Below, in pieces: positions 35,863 to 43,090 of a stretch of 64,000 nt of DNA; position 1 is the first letter of the stretch; every line of letters begins with the position of its first letter. This DNA comes from Aminobacter ciceronei (GTDB lineage Bacteria; Pseudomonadota; Alphaproteobacteria; Rhizobiales; Rhizobiaceae), in contig NZ_JACJHY010000018.1 in assembly GCF_014138625.1 (NCBI RefSeq), forward strand, positions 1 to 64,000, in the 5' to 3' direction. Made by a program: the position numbers and the translations under genes. Below the pieces are notes generated by a model, which was not told where the DNA came from, made no database searches, and saw only the letters and a program-made list of their open reading frames with translations.

Positions 35863-36732
35863 ATGGCCGCCGCAACCGACACAGTCCGCTATCATGTAAC
35901 CGGGATGGACTGCTCGTCCTGTGCCGCCAAGATCGAGGGCGCGACCCGCAAGGTCGATGGCGTCAATGATGTGAAGGTGTCGATTGCCTCCCAGATCATG
36001 ACGCTAAAAGTCGATGACCCGGCGCGGCGTCTGCCAGTGGTGGAATCCGCCATAACCGACCTTGGCTATCAACTCGACCGCCTAGGCCAACACAAGGCCG
36101 AAGGCGCGGGCGATGATGATGACGACGACCAAATTCCCGACCTGTCGCACGTCACCCCGGCGTATAAACGGGCGCTCTGGATCGTCGTCCTGCTCAATGT
36201 CGGATATGGCATTATCGAGATTGGCGGCTCAATCCTGTCAGGATCACAAGCCCTTCAAGCCGACTCCCTCGACTTTATCGGGGATGGTCTGATTTCATTT
36301 CTCGGCCTGATCGCTGTCGGATGGGGTCTTGCTGCCCGCGCTAAAGCAGCCCTGCTGCAAGGCGTGTTTCTAGCCCTGCTCGGCTTCGGCGTGATCGGCT
36401 CGACCGCCTACCGGGTGTTTGTCGAGCATGAACCGCAAACCATGCTGATGGCGGGGTTTGCTTTCGTGGCTTTCATCGTCAACGTGCTGGCTGCCGTGGT
36501 GCTGATCCCGCACCGAAAAGGAGATGCCAATATGCGGGCCGTATGGCTGTTCTCGCGCAATGACGCAATTGGCAATCTGGCCGTTGTCGCTGCTGCTGCT
36601 CTCGTTTGGTGGCTCAATAATCCATGGCCGGATTTGCTGGTTGCCTTCGCCGTGGCGGGCCTGTTCCTGCAATCGGCATGGTCGATCATTAGAGACGCAC
36701 GGCAAGACCTTTCACAAGCCCGCCGCGTTTAG
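35863..36732 (+). CDS. HMA-CDF fusion metal exporter
   Basis: 289 residues. The N-terminal heavy-metal-associated domain has GMDCSSCAAKIEG (residues about 13-25) and extends to about residue 68. An Asp-rich linker (DDDDDDQ) leads to a cation diffusion facilitator membrane domain of six helices with the metal sites ADSLDFIGDGL and FSRNDAIGN. CDF proteins exchange Zn2+/Cd2+/Co2+ for protons across the inner membrane. The C-terminal cytoplasmic domain normal in CDFs is lacking, and the HMA domain may take its place. The ATG at 35,863 has GAGG upstream. Regulated by the divergent MerR gene. Confidence 0.9.
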   Translation: MAAATDTVRYHVTGMDCSSCAAKIEGATRKVDGVNDVKVSIASQIMTLKVDDPARRLPVVESAITDLGYQLDRLGQHKAEGAGDDDDDDQIPDLSHVTPAYKRALWIVVLLNVGYGIIEIGGSILSGSQALQADSLDFIGDGLISFLGLIAVGWGLAARAKAALLQGVFLALLGFGVIGSTAYRVFVEHEPQTMLMAGFAFVAFIVNVLAAVVLIPHRKGDANMRAVWLFSRNDAIGNLAVVAAAALVWWLNNPWPDLLVAFAVAGLFLQSAWSIIRDARQDLSQARRV

Positions 36733-37184
36733 TCTCATAGTCGATATTACCCGTTTCCGTGGCCTGCGGCTTCTTTCCAGAGATGGCATTGGTGCGCCGA
36801 AAGACAGGGGCAAATGCCGACCAGGGCAGCATCTACGGCTTAACGGCTAAGCCATTCAAATCATTGCGCCTGGCATGGGACACAACCATTGCAGGGGGTC
36901 GGCCCCAGCATGAGTCGTGCATGTAACGTTTGAATCCCCGGTTTTTGGGCACCTTCATGACGTTCCGCCTCCGGCAAACATGTTGTTCCTCTTCTTAGGA
37001 ATGGCTTATTTGGGGTGGCAAGCTGCCGACCGCTTCTGGGGCCCAAGCCGGGAAAGCGGCCGTTCAGCAGGCTACTGTACTTCGACCACAATGCGCCTCC
37101 TATCCGGCCGTTCGACTGCCGCTTGCGGCGTCCCGAAAGCCGACATTGCTCACGGCCTAGCCAAGCGCAAGCCGATTACTCCGG
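36733..37184. other. Gene-free stretch, decayed DNA
   Basis: No supported gene. Open frames on both strands lack domains and ribosome sites. Phrases such as GGAAAGCGGCCGTTCAG near 37,060 resemble the tract near base 90. It probably represents remnants of earlier insertions between the metal exporter and the recombinase fragment. Confidence 0.4.
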
Positions 37185-37443
37185 CGTATATGTTCGAACC
37201 CCACCCGGTCCGCCACTTTGGTAAAAATCGGGAACGCCGATTCTCGCCGACTTCCCTCCTTTGGTGGCTACCGGCTTCCTCAACAGGGTATTTTTGCTGC
37301 CCTTGATGTAGATCGCGTCGTCCGCGATCTCGACGTGTTGGTCGAAGGCGCTGACATGTTCCCGCCGATAGCCGCCCTTTCAAAGCCGGAGGCGAGTGCG
37401 AGCTTCGCTTGCCAGCTCCGGCACGGCCGCTTTGGCGTGACTC
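37185..37443 (-). pseudogene. 3' remnant of a serine recombinase
   Basis: In one minus-strand frame the DNA reads VPELASEARTRLRL, a stop, then GGYRREHVSAFDQHVEIADDA, IYIKGSKNTLLRKPVA and IGVPDFYQSGGPGG. This is the ordering found at the C-terminus of large serine recombinases of the resolvase/invertase type (typically xVRIMGSKxxLLRTLVA). The catalytic N-terminal domain is not present, and the segment is broken by a TGA, so it is a fossil of an earlier mobile element. Recognition is by sequence memory only. Confidence 0.65.
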
Positions 37444-37455
37444 TAAATTCAAACA

Positions 37456-37480
37456 GCAAAGCGCCCGATGGGTTGCACCG
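37456..37480 (-). terminator. Hairpin after the monooxygenase gene
   Basis: On the minus strand AGTGCCCG pairs with CGGGCGCT around an approximately 10-base loop, followed by TTGCTGTTT. It lies about 30 bases beyond the stop codon of the ABM-domain gene and is a plausible intrinsic terminator. Confidence 0.6.
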
Positions 37481-37508
37481 GGCACTTCTTTCTCAAGTCA
37501 CCTCGAGA

Positions 37509-38211
37509 TTACTTGGTAGCGAGGATTTCGAAATTGTGGGCGTTTGCCACCACACCGTCGTCCCATCCACCTGAGATCAATTCTGAAGCCTTTTCATTCA
37601 GGAGTCCGGCGACTTGTCCGGCAAAGTGCGCTTCGCGGCCAGAGTTGTCGGCAAAGATGTCGAAGATGGCGAAGTTGGTCTCGTCAATCTGCAGCGCCGC
37701 CCAGAACAATGTCTTGGGTTCAGTTTCTGCGACGATGGGGCCGGCGGCGGTCAGCAAGGCTGCCAATTCGGGGCCTTTACCTGGAGCAGCTTCGAGCTTG
37801 ATGTAAGTTGCGGTTGTTGCCGTGGAGAGATCAACCGGCGCCTTGACCGACAGGACATCGGAGTTGTTGATATTCGCGACAACACCGTCGTCCCATCCGC
37901 CGTCGACCAGTGCGTCGGCGTTTTGGTTCAAAGCCGCAGCAACCGCTCCTGAGAAGTGAGCGTCGCGTGCTTCTTCGTCTGCGAAGATGTCAAAGATTGC
38001 GAGCGTGTCATCGGCTTGCAGAGCAAACCAAAGGACGGTGCCCGGCTCTGTGTCCCGCACGATCGCTGCGGCACCAGCCAGAAACTCCGCGAAAGCTCCG
38101 GTCTGGCCTTCGGCGGCCGGCATGGCGATGTAGCTGGCTGTATGATTTACCATTGGGTTGTCCTGTGCAGTTGCAGAAGTTGTGATCAGCGCCAGTGCGG
38201 CGACTGTTTGA
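37509..38211 (-). pseudogene. Two-domain ABM monooxygenase-like protein, signal peptide cut by IS
   Basis: The frame from ATG 38,153 gives 214 residues made of two tandem dimeric alpha/beta-barrel (antibiotic biosynthesis monooxygenase-type) repeats: ...FALQADDTLAIFDIFADEEARDAHF... and ...AALQIDETNFAIFDIFADNSGREAHF..., each ending in GGWDDGVVAN. Upstream in frame the codons continue as LQTVAALALITTSATAQDNP, a typical signal peptide end, until the IS3 left end at about 38,214, where homology is cut. The original start codon is therefore missing. The protein was periplasmic; translation from the internal ATG would give a cytosolic form. Such two-repeat secreted proteins may be quinol monooxygenases or stress-response proteins; the substrate is unknown. 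Confidence 0.75.
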
Positions 38212-38278
38212 AGTGGTCTGCCCCCTGAAAAGTGGTCCTCCCTGAAGTAGGCTATTGAGCCTTAGAGAGGACGTTGGA

Positions 38279-38557
38279 ATGCCCCAGAGAAAGCACAAGC
38301 CTGAAGAGATCGTCGCGAAGCTGCGCCAGGTCGATGTTCTGTTGTCACAAGGCCGCTCGGTCGGCGAAGCGGTCCGATCGATCGGAGTGACACAGTTCAC
38401 CTATTACCGCTGGCGCAAGGAGTTTGGTGGGCTGAAGGGCGACCAGGTTAAGCGCCTTAAGGAGCTCGAGAAAGAGAATGACCGGCTGCGCAAGGCGGTG
38501 TCGGACCTGACGCTCGAGAAATTGATCCTCAAAGAGGCCGCATCGGGAAACTTCTAA
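38279..38557 (+). CDS. IS3-family transposase OrfA
   Basis: 92 residues: a helix-turn-helix (RKHKPEEIVAKLRQVDVLLSQGRSVGEAVRSIGVTQFTYYRWRKEFGG) followed by a leucine-zipper-like segment (LKELEKENDRLRKAVSDLTLEKLILKEA). OrfA binds the inverted repeats, and a -1 frameshift near its end normally produces the OrfAB transposase. It appears intact. Confidence 0.92.
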   Translation: MPQRKHKPEEIVAKLRQVDVLLSQGRSVGEAVRSIGVTQFTYYRWRKEFGGLKGDQVKRLKELEKENDRLRKAVSDLTLEKLILKEAASGNF

Positions 38558-38592
38558 GCCCCGCCCGCCGTCGTCGCTGCGTCGACCATGTC

Positions 38593-39423
38593 ATGGTGAT
38601 GTTCTCTATCTCGGAGCGCTTTGCCTGCAAAGTCCTCGGCCAGCACCGTTCGACCCAGCGAAAGAAGCCCAGAGGCCGACCGGATGAAGAGGCGTTGACC
38701 GCCGATATCATTCGGCTCGCCTCACGCTACGGTCGCTACGGCTACCGCCGGATCACAGCGATGCTGCGGTCCGAGGGCTGGACGGTGAATGCCAAACGCG
38801 TCGAACGCATCTGGCGGCGGGAGGGGCTGAAGGTTCCCCAGAAACAACCGAAGAAAGGCAGGCTCTGGCTTCGGCCCGAGTACCCAAACCATGTCTGGTC
38901 CTATGACTTCGTAGAGGGCCGGACCCACAATGGCAGGAAGTTCCGCATGCTCAACATCATCGACGAGTTCACCCGGGAGTGTCTGGCGATCCGGATCGGT
39001 CGCAAGCTCAACTCAACCGACGTCATCGACGTCCTGTCCGATCTGTTCATAATGCGGGGTGTGCCGGGCCATGTTCGTTCTGACAACGGTCCGGAGTTCA
39101 TTGCCAAGGCAGTGCGCGAATGGATCGTGGCCGTCGGCGCAAAGACTGCGTTCATCGAGCCAGGAAGCCCTTGGGAGAACGGCTATTGCGAGAGCTTCAA
39201 CTCGAAGCTTCGCGATGAACTCCTCAACGGCGAAATTTTCTACAGCCTCGCTGAGGCAAAGGTCATCATCGAGGCATGGAGACGCTACTACAACACCGAA
39301 CGGCCGCACTCATCGCTTGGATATAAACCGCCGGCACCGGAGGCTATTATCTGGCCTGCGCCGCCGCGCGGATCAGCTCCACCATCTGCCCAAGCAATAG
39401 CCGAAAAGCCCATCATGCACTAA
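38593..39423 (+). CDS. IS3-family transposase OrfB (DDE integrase core)
   Basis: 276 residues from the first ATG; in the OrfAB fusion the frame would begin a little earlier. The HTH_21 region (ALTADIIRLASRYGRYGYRRITAML) precedes the rve catalytic core with the DDE residues in WSYDFVEGRTHNG, VRSDNGPEF and PGSPWENGYCESFNSKLRDE. It ends with the usual YYNTERPHSSLGYKPPAPE. It is complete and probably active if frameshifting occurs. Confidence 0.93.
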   Translation: MVMFSISERFACKVLGQHRSTQRKKPRGRPDEEALTADIIRLASRYGRYGYRRITAMLRSEGWTVNAKRVERIWRREGLKVPQKQPKKGRLWLRPEYPNHVWSYDFVEGRTHNGRKFRMLNIIDEFTRECLAIRIGRKLNSTDVIDVLSDLFIMRGVPGHVRSDNGPEFIAKAVREWIVAVGAKTAFIEPGSPWENGYCESFNSKLRDELLNGEIFYSLAEAKVIIEAWRRYYNTERPHSSLGYKPPAPEAIIWPAPPRGSAPPSAQAIAEKPIMH

Positions 39424-39457
39424 GACTGAAATCGGATCACCCTATGGGGTCAGGCCA

Positions 39458-39827
39458 GAAAACCCGCCCCGGCGGCCGGGGCGCATGGCGGGGAGGACAC
39501 CTCCCGACGCGGGCGGACACGAGGCGCGGAAGCCGTCGCACGCTAAGCCAGAGCGCCGGATGATGCGGCGCGGTGCCGGAATGCGCGGCATGGGCGGAGA
39601 CTGGCCTCGCCGAGGCCGGAGATCGTCCGCAGGACGGCGGCCGCGACCGTGGCGGACCGGGGATGCGGTCGGAGCAGCCGGGTACAAGCGGCGGCCGTCG
39701 GTGCCGGCCGGGCAGGACAACGAGGGATGGCGGGGACATCGCTGCGGTCCGGTGGCCGTCGGCGTGTCCTCGAACTCCACCGATGAGCAAGGAGCCAGGG
39801 TCAGGCTCCTGTCCGCGTCTGGCTGCG
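39458..39827. other. Gene-free stretch right of the IS
   Basis: No ArdC 3' half is recoverable here, so the missing part of ardC was lost rather than displaced. The open frames are Arg/Gly/Pro-rich chance frames. The tract is GC-rich and probably belongs to the conjugative backbone, leading into the family-B leader. Confidence 0.4.
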
Positions 39828-40083
39828 GGGCGCCCACGCAGGCCCCGATGAGTCCGGTGTGACCGCAGGACGACTGCGTCTCGATCGCCTTCCCGCAACG
39901 ACCGGCCCCAGCTATTTTCCGCCGGCGGCTGCGCCGCCTTTGCATCGCGAAGCAAAATAGCCGTTTCCGGCCGCCCTCCACTTCGTTCCGGCCCTGCGGG
40001 TGCGGGGTCGATCGCCTCCGGTCCTTTCACCGTCATCGAGGCCGCGATGGGCGCGGCCCGAGCAAACCGGAAAGGAACCTATC
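39828..40083 (+). promoter_or_regulatory. Family-B leader, copy 2 (DUF736 gene)
   Basis: About 255 bases closely matching 42518-42771: the segment GACGACTGCGTCTCGAT, a TTTTCCGCC...GCGCGAAGCAAAA-type block, the CTCCACTTCGTTCCGG box (39976-39991), CGGGTGCG...TCGATCGCC, CGGTCC, and the terminal hairpin GGCCGCG-ATGGG-CGCGGCC (40040-40058) before GGAAAGGA. Similarity is much higher than between the proteins downstream, so the leader itself has been copied or conserved. Confidence 0.65.
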
Positions 40084-40398
40084 ATGGCTGTCATCGGCAA
40101 TTTCGCGACCAACGGCAATGGCATCGTCGGCAACGTCCGCACTCTCTCCGTCGGCTTCCGTGCCCGCCTCAACCCGATCGAGCGCGTCTCGCGCGACGCC
40201 CCCGACTTCCGCATCACCGCCGGCAACGGCGTCGAGGTCGGCGCAGGCTGGAAGGCGGTCTCCAACGACGGCGAGGAATACATCTCCGTCAAGCTGGACG
40301 ATCCGAGCTTCGTCGCCCCGATCACGGCGGCGCTCTGGCCGAGCGAGACGGACGGCGAATACGCCCTCATCTGGAACCGCCCGAAGCGCGAGGTCTGA
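40084..40398 (+). CDS. DUF736 family protein
   Basis: 104 residues: MAVIGNFATNGNGIVGNVRTLSVGFRARLNPIERVS..., then VEVGAGWKAVSNDGEEYISVKLDDPSF and NRPKRE, the diagnostic sequence of DUF736. The family is confined mostly to alphaproteobacterial plasmids and conjugative elements and has no assigned function; small size and gene context suggest a nucleic-acid or antirestriction role. GGAAAGGA lies 8 bases before the ATG. Terminators follow directly. Confidence 0.9.
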   Translation: MAVIGNFATNGNGIVGNVRTLSVGFRARLNPIERVSRDAPDFRITAGNGVEVGAGWKAVSNDGEEYISVKLDDPSFVAPITAALWPSETDGEYALIWNRPKREV

Positions 40399-40413
40399 TC
40401 CCCGCCACGCAGG

Positions 40414-40435
40414 AGCCCCGCCGCAAAGCGGGGCT
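40414..40435 (+). terminator. Intrinsic terminator after DUF736
   Basis: An 8-bp stem AGCCCCGC / GCGGGGCT with loop CGCAAA, followed by TCTCG. A second, longer hairpin lies 20 bases on. Confidence 0.75.
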
Positions 40436-40453
40436 TCTCGCCTGCGCATGATG

Positions 40454-40488
40454 AAGCCGCAACCGGGCATCGAGCCCGGTTGCGGCTT
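40454..40488. repeat. 15-bp perfect hairpin, loop ATCGA
   Basis: AAGCCGCAACCGGGC pairs perfectly with GCCCGGTTGCGGCTT around loop ATCGA. A second 15-bp perfect hairpin at 43813-43847 has an entirely different stem but the same ATCGA loop, which suggests a common type of element (bidirectional terminator, protein-binding or strand-processing site). Confidence 0.65.
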
Positions 40489-40555
40489 GCCGGGCGCTCA
40501 ACCGGAGACGTGGGGTCTGCTCAGGTCGTCCCATTGTGCCGTGCCGGTCCGAAGG

Positions 40556-40722
40556 CCTCAAGGACGAGCGGTCCCCCCAATTTTCAGCCGCCGCCCGAAA
40601 AGGGCGTCGTCAGAAAATCGGCTCCCCCGCTCGCCGCCTCCGGCGGTCGCTTCGCGCTCCTTGACCCCTCCGGCCCGCCGCGGCCGCCGGCGTCGTCCTT
40701 CACAAACATCAAGGAGACGACG
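40556..40722 (+). promoter_or_regulatory. Family-A structured leader, copy 1
   Basis: Shares with 41955-42117 and 43210-43369 the ordered blocks TCAAGGAC, GCGGTCCCCCCAATTTT, a variable inner hairpin (CGCCC-GAAAA-GGGCG), AAAATCGGCTCCCCCGCTCG, CGG(C/T)CGC and TCCTTGACCCC. The outer blocks pair (TCAAG..GAGCG with CGCTC..CTTGA). It is followed by AAGGAGA and the ATG of a 54-aa gene. The pairing and the variable, still paired inner stem suggest a structured RNA (or ssDNA) leader. Confidence 0.65.
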
Positions 40723-40887
40723 ATGTCGATCGATCAACACATTGAAGAGCTTCGGGCCGAACTGCGGAACGCCGTCTATCCCGATGAGCGGCGCTGGATC
40801 GAGGAGGAGCTGGTGATGGCGCTGGCCGAGCGTGAGGCGATCTGGGCCGAGCATGAAGGCCTCGCCAGCAGCGAGCCGCCCTTCTAG
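40723..40887 (+). CDS. Small hypothetical protein (54 aa)
   Basis: 54 residues, acidic and predicted helical (MSIDQHIEELRAELRNAVYPDERRWIEEEL...). It has an ideal AAGGAGA SD and a family-A leader, and its stop codon lies in the loop of a GCCGCCC/GGGCGGC hairpin (40875-40893), so it is an insulated cassette. No family recognised; a small anti-defence or regulatory protein is conceivable but unproven. Confidence 0.6.
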   Translation: MSIDQHIEELRAELRNAVYPDERRWIEEELVMALAEREAIWAEHEGLASSEPPF

Positions 40888-40893
40888 GGCGGC
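40875..40893. terminator. Hairpin containing the stop codon, between convergent genes
   Basis: GCCGCCC pairs with GGGCGGC around TTCTA; the TAG stop of the 54-aa gene starts in the loop. It lies 28 bases from the stop of the convergent HU gene and could end transcription in both directions. Confidence 0.6.
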
Positions 40894-40920
40894 GTCGCGC
40901 TTCGGACGCGCTCGGCGGCC

Positions 40921-41199
40921 TCAGCCGTTGAGCGCGTCCTTGACGGCTTTCGCCGGCGCGAAGGTCAGCTTCTTCGACGCCGGGATCTTGATCGTTCCCC
41001 CTGTAGCCGGATTGCGGCCGTCGCGCGCCGGCGACGCCTTCACCTTGAATTTTCCGAAACCGGCGATGTTCGTCTCGGCCCCGCTCGCCGCCGCGGACGC
41101 AATCTCCTTGAAGACGGTGTCGACAATGGCCTTGGCCTGCGCCTTGGTCAGGCTCTGCGTTGCGGCGATCTTGTCGGCAATCTCGGTTGCTGTCGTCAT
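40921..41199 (-). CDS. HU/IHF-family nucleoid protein
   Basis: 92 residues with the HU fold: MTTATEIADKIAATQSLTKAQAKAIVDTVFKEIASAA, the beta-arm core NIAGFGKFKVKASPARDGRNPATGGTIKIPASKKLTFAPAKAVKDAL including the conserved RNPxTG motif. It bends and compacts DNA; plasmid-borne HU homologues may help the element in the host nucleoid or at oriT. The ATG at 41,199 has GAGGAG 10-12 bases upstream. The upstream extension of the frame is rejected. Confidence 0.93.
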   Translation of the reverse strand: MTTATEIADKIAATQSLTKAQAKAIVDTVFKEIASAAASGAETNIAGFGKFKVKASPARDGRNPATGGTIKIPASKKLTFAPAKAVKDALNG

Positions 41200-41338
41200 G
41201 TCGGTGGCTCTCCTCGCTGTTGGATCAATCCCTTTCCTATGCAACGAATGCGCAGCGAGGGTAGGGGCGGCGCTCGGGCAGGGGCGCGCATCCACTGAAA
41301 AGCGCTGGTTTGCGGGCATTTCGTCGCCTCGAGCGGGA

Positions 41339-41593
41339 TCAGCCAAGTCGGCTGTCGCGATATCCCTTGCGCCGTTTGGTGCGTTCGAGCCGGCTGGAGG
41401 CGCTGGCGGCATCGGCGTCGCGGTCGAACGTCTCCATCATCGACCGGCCGCTGGTGCCGATCCTGCCCCAGTTTCGAATAACGGAGGCGCCGCCGAACAG
41501 GGTCGGCTGGATGGCGAGCGTATAGAAGCGCCGCATGTTCCGCGACGGGTCGATGCGTCGAAGATGAACCGGGCCTGTTTCCTCGTGATCCAT
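41339..41593 (-). CDS. WGR-domain protein
   Basis: 84 residues forming a single WGR domain: MRRFYTLAIQPTLFGGASVIRNWGRIGTSGRSMMETF... ending LERTKRRKGYRDSRLG. The domain (named for the Trp-Gly-Arg in NWGRIG) binds nucleic acids and is known from PARPs and from stand-alone proteins on rhizobial plasmids. It has an unremarkable SD. It lies between the HU gene and the 86-aa gene and may be a single-gene cassette. Confidence 0.82.
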   Translation of the reverse strand: MDHEETGPVHLRRIDPSRNMRRFYTLAIQPTLFGGASVIRNWGRIGTSGRSMMETFDRDADAASASSRLERTKRRKGYRDSRLG

Positions 41594-41954
41594 GGCCGGA
41601 GTCTCGCTTCCTGCGGAAGCGGCGTCCAACGACATTGCTGAATCGATCCGGCACGACCGATTCATGGCGGTGATGGATCGGCATATTCGGCAAGGGCAGG
41701 GTTGGCCTTTCTTCCTGAAGGAAGGCTTGGGCGAGGTCCCTTCGGGACACGGCTCTACTCGCGCCCTGCGGGCGCTCACCGAACCCGCTGCGCGGTTTCG
41801 GCCCATCCGGGTGACGAACCTCTCGCGGCGCACGACCGTTTGGGAAAGATCGCCGACGTCTGGACGCAGGGCCGGCTGGCCGCCGGACGCGGACCGCGCC
41901 CTGTGGGCGCGGGGCTCTTCTTCTGACGTCCGATCATACGCCAGCCCATCGCGC
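41594..41954. other. Gene-free stretch between WGR gene and family-A leader copy 2
   Basis: No supported gene. It contains the WGR promoter region and several short GC-rich inverted repeats (for example GAGGTCCCTTCGGGAC near 41,735), but nothing that can be named. Confidence 0.35.
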
Positions 41955-42117
41955 CTCAAGGACGAGCGGTGCCCCCAATTTTCAGCCCCGGACCTTTCCG
42001 GTCCGGGTCAGAAAACCGGCTCCCCCACTCGCCGCATCGCGGCCGCTGCCGCGGTCCTTGACCCGCTCAAGGCAACAGCGCGGACCCCTTCCGTCAAAAG
42101 ACGAAAGGAGACTTCCC
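41955..42117 (+). promoter_or_regulatory. Family-A structured leader, copy 2
   Basis: Blocks TCAAGGAC (41955-41962), GCCCCCAATTTT, inner hairpin CCCGGACC/GGTCCGGG (41986-41993 with 42000-42007), AAAACCGGCTCCCCC, and GTCCTTGA (42054-42061), the exact complement of the first block. It is followed by CCGTCAAAAGACGAAAGGAGACTTCCC and the ATG of the 86-aa gene. The tail TCCGTCA(A)AAGACGAAAGGAGAC is nearly the same in copy 3. Confidence 0.65.
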
Positions 42118-42378
42118 ATGAACACCTTCAACGCAATCGATCTCATCCCCGCCATCGCCGCCATCCGCGACGATGTTCTGGTCAGCCGCGTGTGGGTCGA
42201 GTGCGGGCCGATCTCGCTGCTGGATCGGATCTTCGAGGATGTCGTCTTCGAGGGAGAGACGTGCCGGGTCGGTCTCGAATACGCCATCGTCCCGGCTGCG
42301 GAACTGGAGGGTCTCGCGGACATCCTCGACACCATCCGGCGGCAGATGGGCATCGCGTTCATCGCTGCACGCGTCTGA
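42118..42378 (+). CDS. Small hypothetical protein (86 aa)
   Basis: 86 residues, acidic (MNTFNAIDLIPAIAAIRDDVLVSRVWVECGPISLL...). No family recognised. It has a strong GAAAGGAGA SD and a family-A leader, which supports it as a real gene. Because two other leaders of this family also precede small acidic proteins, these genes probably form a regulon. Confidence 0.6.
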   Translation: MNTFNAIDLIPAIAAIRDDVLVSRVWVECGPISLLDRIFEDVVFEGETCRVGLEYAIVPAAELEGLADILDTIRRQMGIAFIAARV

Positions 42379-42517
42379 ACTCCCAGGGAGGCAGTGGGGG
42401 CCGTCTCCCTTTCTTTTCCTGCGATCCGCGCGACGTCGGCGACATGACCTCCGGGCGGTCGACCGGCCCGATGTCTTGTGAATGCCTCACGGAATCAGCC
42501 GCTTTCGCCGACACGGG

Positions 42518-42771
42518 CAACGGAGCGCCCACCGCGACCTCTCTGGATTGGTATGACCGGCGGACGACTGCGTCTCGATTGCCGTCACGCAACGGCGGGA
42601 TCCGGGTTTTTTCCGCCGCCTACGGCTTTGCAGCGCGAAGCAAAAAGCCCGGACCCCGCCGCCCTCCACTCCGTTCCGGCCCTTCGGGTGCGCGCTCGAT
42701 CGCCGCCGGTCCTTACACCACCATCGAGGCCGCGATGGGCGCGGCCCGACCGAGCGAAAGGACATTCCGAT
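42518..42771 (+). promoter_or_regulatory. Family-B leader, copy 3
   Basis: Near-duplicate of 39828-40083: GCGGACGACTGCGTCTCGAT at 42,562, the CGCGAAGCAAAAAGCC block, the CTCCACTCCGTTCCGG box (42664-42679), CGGTCC, and hairpin GGCCGCG-ATGGG-CGCGGCC (42728-42746), then GAAAGGACATTCCGAT-ATG. Precedes the 72-aa gene. Confidence 0.65.
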
Positions 42772-42990
42772 ATGGCTTTCAATCGCAATTCCATCCCCGC
42801 AGGCGCCTCCCACAAAGCACCTCGTCGCCCCGATCCGGAGGACATTGCGCTCTGGCCAGATGGCAGTTGGGCTCACCTCGGCGACGTCTGGAACGGTGAG
42901 TTCGACTGGAAATCGGACGACTACGAGGTCATCGGTCACGACGACGAAGAGCGGTTGTCGAAGACCGGAATTCTCGATCAGCTCGAATGA
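42772..42990 (+). CDS. Small hypothetical protein (72 aa)
   Basis: 72 residues: MAFNRNSIPAGASHKAPRRPDPEDIALWPDGSWAHLGDVWNGEFDWKSDDYEVIGHDDEERLSK.... The pattern WPDGSW..L.....G...W.SDDYE.I is reminiscent of small plasmid proteins of unknown function. It lies directly behind a family-B leader with a good SD. It is unrelated in sequence to DUF736, which carries the same leader. Confidence 0.6.
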   Translation: MAFNRNSIPAGASHKAPRRPDPEDIALWPDGSWAHLGDVWNGEFDWKSDDYEVIGHDDEERLSKTGILDQLE

Positions 42991-43003
42991 GCACAGACTG
43001 CCG

Positions 43004-43090
43004 TCACACCTCCCTGTAGCCGCGCCTGTGCTTCGTGCGCGCAAGGCGCACGAGCGCGCCGTCCGTGTCGTCCTGATGATCGAAGAGCTT
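43004..43090 (-). pseudogene. Fragment of a second WGR domain
   Basis: The minus-strand frame reads MKLFDHQDDTDGALVRLARTKHRRGYREV, which resembles the C-terminal third of a WGR domain (compare RLERTKRRKGYRDS in the gene at 41,339). The WGR core upstream is not present. It may be a remnant of a duplicated WGR gene; the match is short, so confidence is limited. Confidence 0.4.

Larger units (their letters stand above)
38214..39457 (+). mobile_element. IS3-family insertion sequence (IS407-like)
   Basis: About 1,244 bp. The ends are imperfect inverted repeats: left TGGTCTGCCCCCTGAAAAG, right (reverse complement) TGGCCTGACCCCATAGGG, which continue with GTGGTCC against GTGATCC. Inside are the two overlapping-frame genes orfA and orfB. 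No convincing target duplication was seen (left flank ...TTTGAAG, right flank GAAAAC...), so one side may have recombined after insertion. The element removed the start of the monooxygenase gene and forms the border between the cargo insert and the conjugative backbone. Confidence 0.85.

Noticed and set aside
38205..39465. Target site duplication of the IS3 element
   Set aside because: The flanks (TTTGAAG and GAAAAC) do not give an unambiguous direct repeat.
39485..39862. Possible 125-aa gene right of the IS
   Set aside because: Gly/Arg/Pro-rich, no ribosome site, crosses into the family-B leader; taken as non-coding.
41592..42899. 435-codon frame across leaders
   Set aside because: It spans two leaders and two better-supported small genes in other frames.
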